From positions 1 to 17,415 of the forward strand of contig QZKK01000226.1 in the NCBI GenBank assembly GCA_003599475.1: DNA of 17,415 nucleotides. The letters are read 5' to 3'. The translations under genes and the position numbers were made by a program. The notes below the pieces were generated by a model. That model made no database searches and was not told where the DNA came from. It was given only the letters and a program-made list of their open reading frames with translations. Position 1 is the stretch's first letter. Each line of letters starts with the position of its first letter. Source of the stretch: Desulfobacteraceae bacterium. GTDB taxonomy: Bacteria > Desulfobacterota > Desulfobacteria > Desulfobacterales > SURF-15. This document shows positions 6,854 through 14,549 of this stretch, in pieces.

Positions 6854-9384
6854 AGTTCACTTCGTTTCTGCAGAAAAAACTTGTCGATTTTCTCAACGAC
6901 CGCCGCATTGTAGTTTGGTATGACGCAGAGGGGTGTTTCAAGGCCTTTGTAGAGGCTTTCGAAGCGCCCAACTGCGAGGTGCTGTCCGCCGAGGCGTCCG
7001 TGCTCAGGACCCGCCGACGCGCCGACGAGGTTTACCGGCTGATAAACGAATCCGAAAACCCCGCCGAAAAGGACCGATGTCTGCTCATCTACATACCCCG
7101 CCGTCGCGGGGCGACCGAAGACGAGAAGATGCAGGACCCCTTTGAAGCCTATGCGTCGGCCGGTACAGGTTTTGGTTACGCGTCCTTGGAGCCTGAAGGT
7201 CTCGAATCTCTCGCCAAACAGGCCATGCCGCAGAAATCAGACGAAATCACCCGCCTCTTCCGTGAGGGGAAACCGGACATCGCTTTGCTTGACGGATTGG
7301 AGAAAACACAGCGGTGGCCGCTTCTGCATGATGTTTTCAAAACAGAAACCCCGGCGGATGTCATTGCACTCGCCCTCTGCAATGCGGCCAAGGCTGAAGA
7401 AGTGGATGACAAACCCGGCTGCATCGAGGAACTTCTGAGGCTTTTTGAATCCGCGGTCGATTATAAGCCCGCCTCGGAGTCGCGCAAGTGGAAGACGCTC
7501 CGACCGAAGGCCGCCGAGCAGGTGCTCTTCAGCGAATTCTTATTCGACCTGCAGACCGGCCGGCCGGATTCCCTGAGCGCCGTGCCCCGCGCAAGCGGTG
7601 AAGCGAAGTCGGTGGTTTACACGGCCTGCGACAGAATGCGCGCCGATTCAGGCCTGCGGGAAACCTATTGCGAACTGGCGCAGAAGATCGAAGGCGAGCT
7701 ACGTCTTCCCGACCTCATGCCCGAGGATTTCGATCCCGGCGGGCGCGACACCTTCCCCTTCGAGGAGCGGCGTCTGCTCGGCCGTGCGGTCGACCTTATC
7801 GCCGCCGGAGATACCGCACTGGCCCACACCTTGATCGAAAGCCGAAGGCATTCCATATGGAGGAGCGACCCGCGGAGATCGCCTGCATGGACGACCCTCG
7901 AGCGGGCGGTCGCTCTGATCGAATCGTCCGTTGTGGTTTCGCGCGGGCTGATCGGCAGGAAAGACTTATCGGGTCTGATGAAGGCGTACACCGAAGGCGG
8001 ATGGTCCGATCTCGACCGCACATCCCGGCTGTTTGAAACCGCCCTGACCGCCTGCACCGATGAAGGCATGATCGCTCCTGTCGTCGATTTTTGTCGACGC
8101 CGTTATCGCAGGGCCGCCTTGGATCTGCAGGACGCTTTTCTCGCCGCGGTTCAGGCGGAGGGATGGCCTCCGGACGGAGCGGCCAGGCAGACCCGAATCT
8201 TCGACGACCACATCTCACCGTTGCTGGAGCGCCGGGAGAGAACAGCCTTTTTCATGGTGGATTCCCTGCGCTATGAAATGGGGCGCGATTTAGGTGAGGC
8301 CCTGACCGTAACGGGAGAGGTCAAGATCGGCTGTGCCGCAGGCGTCGTTCCCACGGTGACCGGCTGCGGCATGGCGGCCCTCATGCCCGGCGCGGACGGC
8401 ATGCTCAGGCTCGTCGGGAAAGAAGGAGCCCTCATCCCGGCCCTCGGTACCCGCCTGCTTAAAACATCCGCCGATCGGATGAAGTTTTTGGCCGAAACTT
8501 ACGGGGACCGGTTCTTCGAAACCACGCTGGACGACGTGCTCGGCGCCCCGAAGAAGATCGCTGCGAAGGTTAAGAACGCGGAGTTCTTCGTAGTGCGTAC
8601 TCAGGACCCGGACGCAGTTGCGGAAAACCTCGGCTCCTGGCGTGCGCGGCGGTATCTATCGGATGTGATCGGAGACATTGCGGCCGCTGTCCGTTGGGTG
8701 GTGTCCCAGGGTTTCAACCGAATCGTGATCAGCGCCGACCACGGCCACATGATGCTGCCGGAAATCCCGGCGGGAGATGTGGTTCAGAGTCCACCCGGCG
8801 GCTGGGTCGAAAACAAGCGGAGGTGCCGCTTGGGTTCCGGACTTTCAGGAGGGGCCGGGACCGTCACTCTCAAGGCCGGCCATGTGGGGATTCAAGGAGA
8901 CGTATTGGAGATTTGTCTGCCGATCGGGTTCCGCGTGTTTTCAGACGGAGAGGGTTACTTCCACGGCGGCTTGAGTCTTCAGGAAGCGGTGGTGCCCGTG
9001 ATTGTCTACCGCGCCGGACGAAGCTCCGAGGGGAAAGGCATGAAGCCGGGAATTGATATCCGCTACCGGTCCAACAAGTTCACAAGTCGGGTGATCGGTC
9101 TGAAACTCCACCTGCAAGGCGATCTTTTCCATACACCCGTCCGGGTGCGTATTGAAGCATATGACGGTTCGGGAGCGAAAGCCAAGATCGTCGGCGAAGC
9201 CGCCGACTGCGAAGCACGTGATGAAAAGACACGCGAAGTTGCCTTGTCGGCCGACAAAGAAACACCGGTGCCGGTTTTGATCGATTCGAGTTTCGACGGC
9301 GAGGAGATCGAAATCCGGGTGAGCGATCCTCAAACCCGCTTGGTGTGGGCGAAGCGGAAGTTGAAGAACGCTATGCTTGGTTGA
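6850..9384 (+). CDS. pglZ: PglZ, BREX alkaline-phosphatase-fold protein
   Basis: This 844-residue protein is the defining PglZ component of BREX. PglZ proteins share the alkaline phosphatase fold and are required for defence and often for methylation. The exact reaction is not settled, and some members have been reported as metal-dependent nucleases. The PglZ domain spans roughly residues 460-720. Metal-ligand and nucleophile motifs are visible: FFMVDSLRYEM with D471, VPTVTGCGMAAL with T502/T504 as candidate nucleophile, and ISADHGHMML with D630, H631 and H633. The N-terminal ~450 residues are helical and resemble PglZ leaders (RIVVWYDAEGCF near residue 19). The last ~110 residues form a beta-rich domain. 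ATG 6850 is preceded by GGAGAGG at 6836-6842. It sits between the two inserted ATPase/DUF4276 cassettes. The high GC and codon use match brxL and the ends of pglX. Confidence 0.9.
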   Translation: MKFTSFLQKKLVDFLNDRRIVVWYDAEGCFKAFVEAFEAPNCEVLSAEASVLRTRRRADEVYRLINESENPAEKDRCLLIYIPRRRGATEDEKMQDPFEAYASAGTGFGYASLEPEGLESLAKQAMPQKSDEITRLFREGKPDIALLDGLEKTQRWPLLHDVFKTETPADVIALALCNAAKAEEVDDKPGCIEELLRLFESAVDYKPASESRKWKTLRPKAAEQVLFSEFLFDLQTGRPDSLSAVPRASGEAKSVVYTACDRMRADSGLRETYCELAQKIEGELRLPDLMPEDFDPGGRDTFPFEERRLLGRAVDLIAAGDTALAHTLIESRRHSIWRSDPRRSPAWTTLERAVALIESSVVVSRGLIGRKDLSGLMKAYTEGGWSDLDRTSRLFETALTACTDEGMIAPVVDFCRRRYRRAALDLQDAFLAAVQAEGWPPDGAARQTRIFDDHISPLLERRERTAFFMVDSLRYEMGRDLGEALTVTGEVKIGCAAGVVPTVTGCGMAALMPGADGMLRLVGKEGALIPALGTRLLKTSADRMKFLAETYGDRFFETTLDDVLGAPKKIAAKVKNAEFFVVRTQDPDAVAENLGSWRARRYLSDVIGDIAAAVRWVVSQGFNRIVISADHGHMMLPEIPAGDVVQSPPGGWVENKRRCRLGSGLSGGAGTVTLKAGHVGIQGDVLEICLPIGFRVFSDGEGYFHGGLSLQEAVVPVIVYRAGRSSEGKGMKPGIDIRYRSNKFTSRVIGLKLHLQGDLFHTPVRVRIEAYDGSGAKAKIVGEAADCEARDEKTREVALSADKETPVPVLIDSSFDGEEIEIRVSDPQTRLVWAKRKLKNAMLG

Positions 9385-9423
9385 GGGGCGGCGAAAGAGG
9401 ACCATCCGGACGGAAAGCAGGGG

Positions 9424-9442
9424 CGCTTTTGAATTGAAAGCG
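9424..9442 (+). other. Small perfect hairpin in the pglZ-ATPase gap
   Basis: In the 89-base gap after pglZ, CGCTTT at 9424-9429 pairs with AAAGCG at 9437-9442 across a seven-base loop. No T-run follows, so it is not a standard intrinsic terminator. It might affect mRNA processing or read-through into the second cassette, or it may be chance. The rest of this gap shows only a Shine-Dalgarno (GGGAG, 9463-9467) for the next gene. Confidence 0.3.
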
Positions 9443-9473
9443 TTCCGAAACGGCGGTTTGTCGGGAGAAATAG

Positions 9474-10655
9474 ATGGCTCAATCGGCCCAGGTTATTGTT
9501 GAAGAAATCAGATTGAGAAGATTCCGGGCGTTTAGGAACGCACGATTGGTGTTGTCGGACTTGACGTTTTTAGTAGGCCGAAACGGCGCCGGCAAGTCGA
9601 GTCTTCTCGACGCGGTGGACCTGCTCCGGGAATCGGTGAGCGACAGTTTGGAAAACGCACTCGATCGCCGGGGCGGGTTGCAGAAGGTTCAGCGGGCGCA
9701 GTCCGCAGGGGTGATGAGACCGATGGGGATCGCCGTGGTCTTCCGGATCGTTTTTCCCGGCAACCGGCGAGTTCAGGCAGTCTATGGTTTCGAGGTGCAG
9801 GAGAAGAGGCAAGTAGGTATACAGCACATCCGCGAATGCTTCATTTCTTCGAAAGAGACTTCTTTCGAACGTAACAATAAGGAATTCAAGGGGAAATGGG
9901 GTGTATCCCCGCCCGCCGGCAATCTTATACTGCCGTTGATTGCACGCTCGGACAGTCTGTGGGATCTTGTGCTCGAAACGATCCGCAATATGCGCGCATA
10001 TGAGCTTTCACCCGCGCACATGGCCGCCGCTCCGCAAATCGGTGAGCGCTCGACGTTGGTCCGCGACGGATCCAATGCGGGAGATGTTCTCAAAGCCGTA
10101 GAGGGAACCCCGGCCCACCGCTGGATCGTCGAACGACTCGGAACCATAACCGAAGGTATCATTGATGTGCGCGCCGAGGCTTTGTTGGGGCGGCGCGTGC
10201 TGCGCTTTGTCCAAAGCTTAAAGGGAAGCAAGCTGAGTTTCGACGCACGCCAGGTTTCCCAAGGCACTCTAAGAAGTTTGGGCGTTCTTCTGGCACTCAA
10301 GCAAAAGCCGTCTCCGTCCGTTGTGCTCGTCGATGAAATCGAAAACTCCGTGCACCCAAGCGCACTATCCGTGTTGTTGGATGCCGCGCTCGCAAACGCC
10401 GACGGCACGCGGGTGGTTCTGACTTCGCACTCCCCCGAAGTTCTCAGCCACCCCGCCGTCACCGGTGAGCGGGTCAGGGTCATCGAATGGAGAAACGGTA
10501 CCAGTCGGGTCTTCCGCCTCAGTCCTGAAACCCGGAAATCAGTCAACGAGATTGATACCGTGGGTTGGATGCTTCGTTCCAATGCACTGTGGACCGGGCC
10601 TGAGCCTGAAATCTTTGATCGGGATTTGTTCGCTTCAGTTGGTGAAAAGGAATGA
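9474..10655 (+). CDS. AAA/ABC-type ATPase of the OLD/AAA_21 class (second pair)
   Basis: This 393-residue ABC-class ATPase is related in architecture to the one at 5008 but clearly divergent. Walker A is GRNGAGKS at residues 35-42, the signature VSQGT at 261-265, Walker B VVLVDEIENSVHP around 283-295 (catalytic E288), and the H-loop TSHSP with H319. The N-terminus VEEIRLRRFRAFRNARL is the usual first strand of the family. GGGAG at 9463-9467 is six bases upstream of ATG 9474, and the stop overlaps the next start as ATGA. As with the first pair, the likely role is an ATP-dependent sensor or scaffold that controls the TOPRIM-like partner in an abortive-infection response. This is inference from the AriAB, RloAB and OLD families. 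It lies between pglZ and brxL, a second insertion in the BREX operon. Confidence 0.87.
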   Translation: MAQSAQVIVEEIRLRRFRAFRNARLVLSDLTFLVGRNGAGKSSLLDAVDLLRESVSDSLENALDRRGGLQKVQRAQSAGVMRPMGIAVVFRIVFPGNRRVQAVYGFEVQEKRQVGIQHIRECFISSKETSFERNNKEFKGKWGVSPPAGNLILPLIARSDSLWDLVLETIRNMRAYELSPAHMAAAPQIGERSTLVRDGSNAGDVLKAVEGTPAHRWIVERLGTITEGIIDVRAEALLGRRVLRFVQSLKGSKLSFDARQVSQGTLRSLGVLLALKQKPSPSVVLVDEIENSVHPSALSVLLDAALANADGTRVVLTSHSPEVLSHPAVTGERVRVIEWRNGTSRVFRLSPETRKSVNEIDTVGWMLRSNALWTGPEPEIFDRDLFASVGEKE

Positions 10656-11341
10656 ATCGGCGGAGGATCATCCCTATTGTTGAGGGGCATGGTGAAGAAA
10701 AAGCGGTTCCCTGCCTCCTGCGTCGATGGCTTCGGCACCGGCGGCTGCATCAGTTCGATGTGCCCGACCTGGCGATCAATGCGAAGGGCTGCGGCAAGCT
10801 GAAAGCGGGCTACGACAGGTCGCGCCACCTCGGGATAGAGCATTACATCGAAGCCGCCCTGCGCAATCGGCCGGATGCCATTCTCGTCGTGCTCGATGCG
10901 GACGACGAGTGCAGGAATCGGCTGAAGGGGAACGGGTTGGGAACGGAGCTTCTGATGAGGGCACGGAAAATCAACCCGAACATACCGCTGGCGGTGGTTG
11001 TGGCCGATCCGGAGTATGAAGCATGGTTTCTAGCGAGCCTTACATCCATTCGGAGAGCGGGTCTTTTGCCCGATCAATCTCCAAGGATCAAGGAAAATTC
11101 AGTCTGCTTACATCCAAGAGGATGCAAGGGGGCCATCGCGGATCTGCTATGTTGTCCGTATGAGGAGACGGTGCACCAACTTGCACTGACCCAAGGACTC
11201 ACGTTTTCCTCTCAGGTGCAACACAGATCTTATTCTTATGGAAAACTTCTGCGGGATCTTGAACGGCTTGCTCATGAAGTCCTTGGGAAAGCCGCCGTCC
11301 GAACCGGAAGTCGAACATCGGTGAGCCGAAAGGATGAATAA
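10652..11341 (+). CDS. DUF4276 (TOPRIM-like) protein, probable effector of the second ATPase pair
   Basis: The product is 229 residues, with its start coupled to the ATPase stop (ATGA). The diagnostic DUF4276 blocks are all present. IIPIVEGHGEEKAVPCLLRR carries E11 and E15. ILVVLDADDECRNRL carries D82, D84 and D85 and is a proper DxD. VVVADPEYEAWFLASL carries E123 in EAW. A C-terminal 'KGAIADLL ... ALTQGLTF ... RSYSYGKLLRDLERL' block follows. These acidic residues match the TOPRIM metal site, so a metal-dependent nuclease function is plausible, but no substrate can be read from the sequence. It belongs to a different DUF4276 subfamily from the protein at 6153: it is longer, with a different C-terminal pattern and an intact DxD. 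A 42-base gap precedes the preferred brxL start. Confidence 0.87.
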   Translation: MNRRRIIPIVEGHGEEKAVPCLLRRWLRHRRLHQFDVPDLAINAKGCGKLKAGYDRSRHLGIEHYIEAALRNRPDAILVVLDADDECRNRLKGNGLGTELLMRARKINPNIPLAVVVADPEYEAWFLASLTSIRRAGLLPDQSPRIKENSVCLHPRGCKGAIADLLCCPYEETVHQLALTQGLTFSSQVQHRSYSYGKLLRDLERLAHEVLGKAAVRTGSRTSVSRKDE

Positions 11342-11372
11342 AAAATTGGTTTTTCATCCAATAAGGTGAATC

Positions 11373-11380
11373 AGAGGTGG
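11373..11380 (+). promoter_or_regulatory. Shine-Dalgarno favouring the brxL GTG start at 11384
   Basis: AGAGGTGG ends three bases before GTG 11384, with its GAGG core at a workable distance. The alternative in-frame GTG at 11366 has no purine-rich site upstream. The shorter product begins directly at the EFDALDRKINETF segment, where BrxL proteins usually start. Confidence 0.55.
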
Positions 11381-11383
11381 CTT

Positions 11384-13414
11384 GTGGAATTCGATGCGCT
11401 CGATAGAAAAATTAATGAAACCTTTTCAGGCAAAGTGGTACGCAAGGATCTGCTGCACCAGATCAAAGGCGGCGAAAATGTTCCATCCTATGTGCTTGAA
11501 TATCTGCTGGGCAGGTACTGCGCCTCGGATAACGATGAGGAGATCCGCATCGGTATCGATGCAGTCAAGGAAACCCTGACCGCGAATTATTTCCGTCATG
11601 ACGAGGCGAACAAGGCCCAGTCCATGGTTGAGCAGAGAGGCAGGCACCGCTTCATCGACCGCATCGAGGTGCGATTCCTGGCGGGTGAGAACAAATACTG
11701 GGCCTCAATGGATCACTTCGGTTACAGCAAGATACATATCCCCGAGGATTTTTACCGCCGTTATGAACGGCTGCTTGAGGGCGGTATCTGGGGCATCATC
11801 GACGTGGAGTTCAGAGTTCCCGACGAAGGAAAGCAGGACAGCCCGTTCCACGTCGTAGACCTGAAACCGATTCAACTCGCCCGGTTCGATCTGGACGAGT
11901 ACCTGGAAGGCCGACGATCCCTGAGCAGGAACCAATGGATCGACCTTCTCCTCCGGAGCGTCGGCTTGGAGCCCCTGCGGATGGAGCGAAGACTGAAACT
12001 TCTTCTGCTCACCCGGCTCATCCCCTTCGTTGAAAAGAATTACAATTTCATCGAGCTCGGTCCGCGCGGAACAGGCAAATCCTACGCGTTCAGCGAAATG
12101 TCCCCTTATTGCATGCTGCTTTCGGGCGGAAAGGCGAGCACGGCGAACCTGTTTTACAACAACGCCCGACGCCAAGTGGGGCTTGTGGGGCACTGGGACG
12201 TCGTCGCCTTCGACGAAGTCGGGGGCATGAAAATCACCGATCCGGATGCAGTCCAGATCATGAAAGATTACATGGCGAACGGGCGGTTCAGCCGTGGGGT
12301 GACCCAGGTGCTGGCGGACGCATCCCTGGTGTTCATCGGCAACCTGAACCAGCCGGTGGAAAGCTTGGTGCAAAACTCGGCGACGGACCTATTTCAGCCG
12401 CTGCCGAAGGAGTTCGATTTGGCGGTCATGGACCGTATGCATTTTTATCTGCCGGGCTGGGAAGTGCCCAAAAACTCAAAGGACATGCTGACGGTCCATT
12501 ACGGGTTCGTTACGGATTACCTGGCCGAAGCCTTCCGCTCGCTCAGGAAGCAGAATCGGTTCGATGAGGCCGAACGCATCTTTCGATTCGGATCACACGT
12601 CGAAGGCAGAGACGCCACGGCGGCCAAAAAAACAGTAAGCGGTCTGCTGAAAATCCTCCATCCAGGCGGCGGATGGACGAAAGAGGAACTCACCGAATAC
12701 GTCGAAGCCGGCTTAGAGGGACGGCGACGAGTAAAGGAGCAGCTCAAAAAACGCGGGTCATTCGAGTTTTATAAGACCAGTTTCTCCTACATCGATCTCG
12801 AAAACGATACGGAGCGGGCCGTCGGCGTGCCCGAGCAGGGCGGAGCGGGTGTCATTTCGCAGGATCCTCTTCCGCCGGGCACGGTCTATACGGCCGCTGT
12901 GAATTCCGAAGCCAAGGTCGCGCTGTTCAGACTGGAAGTTACACTGACGGCGGGCACAGGCAAACTCCGCACACCCACCGGCCTGGAAAAGTCGCTGAAG
13001 GAGTCTTTGAACCGGGCCTTCAGTTATCTGCAGAATGTTAAGGACAAGCTCGGCCTGAACCAGGCGTTTGCGCAGAAAGACATATATGCCGAGGCTGTCG
13101 ACCTTTCAGGCGGCCGCATCGAATGTGCCTGTGGGGTGGCGTTTTTCGCCGCCATCATCTCGGCTGCCCGCAACCGCCGGGTGCAGGCCGGAACAGTCAT
13201 CCTCGGCGACTTGACCATCCAGGGGAACATCAAAGGTCCGGCATCCATCATCGAACCCCTGCAGCTGTCTCTTGAAGCCGGGGCAGTCCGTGTGCTGGTT
13301 CCGGTTTCGAACAAGGCTCAATTCGCGGGCCTGCCGGAGGACGTGATCGAACGCCTAGATGTGGTTTTTTACGGCGACGTCGACCGTGCGGTGTTGAAAA
13401 CATTGGAAATGTAA
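11384..13414 (+). CDS. brxL: BrxL, BREX AAA+ / Lon-protease-like protein
   Basis: The protein is about 676 residues from GTG 11384, or 682 from GTG 11366. BrxL is the AAA+ factor of type 1 and type 4 BREX. It is reported to form DNA-binding MCM-like rings and to be required for phage restriction in some hosts. The N-terminus (LDRKINETFSGKVVRKDLL, then LEYLLGRYC) is characteristic. Walker A GPRGTGKS lies at residues 226-233, followed by a Walker B of the form VVAFDEVGG, a helix IMKDYMANGRFSRG and a sensor-like VFIGNLNQPV. The C-terminal third is the Lon-like domain, ending in the usual 'LPEDVIERLDVVFYGDVDRAV'. Around residues 580-591, where Lon proteases carry PSAG with the catalytic serine, this protein reads ECACGVAFFAAI. 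Peptidase activity is therefore doubtful. Its presence argues for a type 1-like BREX. Confidence 0.92.
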   Translation: MEFDALDRKINETFSGKVVRKDLLHQIKGGENVPSYVLEYLLGRYCASDNDEEIRIGIDAVKETLTANYFRHDEANKAQSMVEQRGRHRFIDRIEVRFLAGENKYWASMDHFGYSKIHIPEDFYRRYERLLEGGIWGIIDVEFRVPDEGKQDSPFHVVDLKPIQLARFDLDEYLEGRRSLSRNQWIDLLLRSVGLEPLRMERRLKLLLLTRLIPFVEKNYNFIELGPRGTGKSYAFSEMSPYCMLLSGGKASTANLFYNNARRQVGLVGHWDVVAFDEVGGMKITDPDAVQIMKDYMANGRFSRGVTQVLADASLVFIGNLNQPVESLVQNSATDLFQPLPKEFDLAVMDRMHFYLPGWEVPKNSKDMLTVHYGFVTDYLAEAFRSLRKQNRFDEAERIFRFGSHVEGRDATAAKKTVSGLLKILHPGGGWTKEELTEYVEAGLEGRRRVKEQLKKRGSFEFYKTSFSYIDLENDTERAVGVPEQGGAGVISQDPLPPGTVYTAAVNSEAKVALFRLEVTLTAGTGKLRTPTGLEKSLKESLNRAFSYLQNVKDKLGLNQAFAQKDIYAEAVDLSGGRIECACGVAFFAAIISAARNRRVQAGTVILGDLTIQGNIKGPASIIEPLQLSLEAGAVRVLVPVSNKAQFAGLPEDVIERLDVVFYGDVDRAVLKTLEM

Positions 13415-13424
13415 GATTTCAATT

Positions 13425-14549
13425 ATGATGAGATCCTCAATAAGACGCAGGTACGTCGGCACCATTGAAACCGGACCGACCGCCTTCGATCTTTTCTGCG
13501 GTTGCGGCGGCCTGACCCTCGGCTTGAAAAAGGCCGGTTTCCGGGTACTCGGTGCGGTAGAAATCGATTCCCTGGCCGTCAAGACATACGAAGCCAATCA
13601 CCGCGACGTTAAAGTATGGGAAGCGGACATTCGCACTCTGGAACCTGCAGACCTGCTCGAAGAGGTCGGATTGGAGAAAGGGGGACTCGATCTTCTGGCC
13701 GGGTGCCCTCCGTGTCAGGGTTTTTCAACCATGCGGACTCTGAACGGGGCACTCAACATCGAGGACCCGCGCAACGCCCTCCTTTTTGAATTCCAACGGT
13801 TTGTGGAAGCATTCCGCCCGCGGGCCGTAATGATGGAAAATGTACCCGGATTGGCCGAGGATGAGAGATTCGCGATCTTCTGCGCACGAATGGAAAAGCT
13901 CGGATATTTGGGTGATCACCGCATCCTGAACGCCGCGGAATATGGCGTTCCCCAGCGCCGGCTGAGACTGATATATCTTGCGGGTTTCCGGATGGCAATT
14001 CCGTTCGCGGAGCGGACACGCAAGATGAAGACCGTCGAGGACGCCATCGGAAGTCTGCCCAAGGCAGGCGAAAGCGGTGATCCGGTTCATGACATGCCGG
14101 AGACGCGCACGCCGAGGATCATGGAGCTGATCCGGCGTATACCCAAGGACGGCGGAAGCCGCACCGACCTTCCGGAGGAAGACCAGCTCGACTGTCACAA
14201 GCGCTGCAACGGTTTCAAAGACGTATACGGCCGCATGGCGTGGGACGATGTAGCCCCGACGATCACGAGCGGATGCTTTAACCCCTCCAAAGGCCGGTTT
14301 CTCCATCCCGAAGAAGACCGTGCGATCACCATGCGGGAGGCAGCGTTGTTGCAGGGGTTTCCCCGCCGGTACAAGTTTCCGACGACCGACAACAAGTCCG
14401 CCGTCGCCTCGATGATCGGGAATGCGCTGCCGCCGCCTTTAATCAAAGCTCATGCCCGACAGATAGCGAACAATCTTACTGAATCCAAAAATCGAATGCC
14501 GTTGGTTTTGAAAGGCCATGAAAATGAAGAGCTTTCGCAACATCGTTGA
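13425..14549 (+). CDS. C5-cytosine DNA methyltransferase
   Basis: This 374-residue Dcm-type enzyme transfers a methyl group from SAM to carbon 5 of cytosine in a specific DNA site. All core motifs are intact: FDLFCGCGGLTLGL at residues 21-34 (motif I), GCPPCQGFS at 93-101 with catalytic C97 (IV), MENVPGL at 137-143 (VI), PQRRLRLIYLA around 176-186 (VIII), an AITMREAALLQGFP block (IX) and IGNALPPPL (X). The target-recognition region between VIII and IX is short. The start is ten bases after the brxL stop, with ATG 13425 or 13428 possible and only a weak ribosome site. No restriction endonuclease is adjacent, so it is either a solitary methyltransferase or part of the following module. GC content matches the BREX block, but its last 26 bases overlap the next, much more AT-rich gene. 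Confidence 0.93.
   Translation: MMRSSIRRRYVGTIETGPTAFDLFCGCGGLTLGLKKAGFRVLGAVEIDSLAVKTYEANHRDVKVWEADIRTLEPADLLEEVGLEKGGLDLLAGCPPCQGFSTMRTLNGALNIEDPRNALLFEFQRFVEAFRPRAVMMENVPGLAEDERFAIFCARMEKLGYLGDHRILNAAEYGVPQRRLRLIYLAGFRMAIPFAERTRKMKTVEDAIGSLPKAGESGDPVHDMPETRTPRIMELIRRIPKDGGSRTDLPEEDQLDCHKRCNGFKDVYGRMAWDDVAPTITSGCFNPSKGRFLHPEEDRAITMREAALLQGFPRRYKFPTTDNKSAVASMIGNALPPPLIKAHARQIANNLTESKNRMPLVLKGHENEELSQHR
14511..14515 (+). promoter_or_regulatory. Shine-Dalgarno deciding the start of the phosphorylase-like gene
   Basis: AAAGG at 14511-14515, inside the methyltransferase gene, is eight bases from ATG 14524 but only two from the in-frame ATG 14518. The later start (MKSFRNIVEA) is therefore more likely. 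Confidence 0.45.

Noticed and set aside
11345..11362. Inverted repeat ATTGG ... CCAAT before brxL
   Set aside because: It is only five base pairs around an eight-base loop, is easily chance, and has no matching copy elsewhere in the window.
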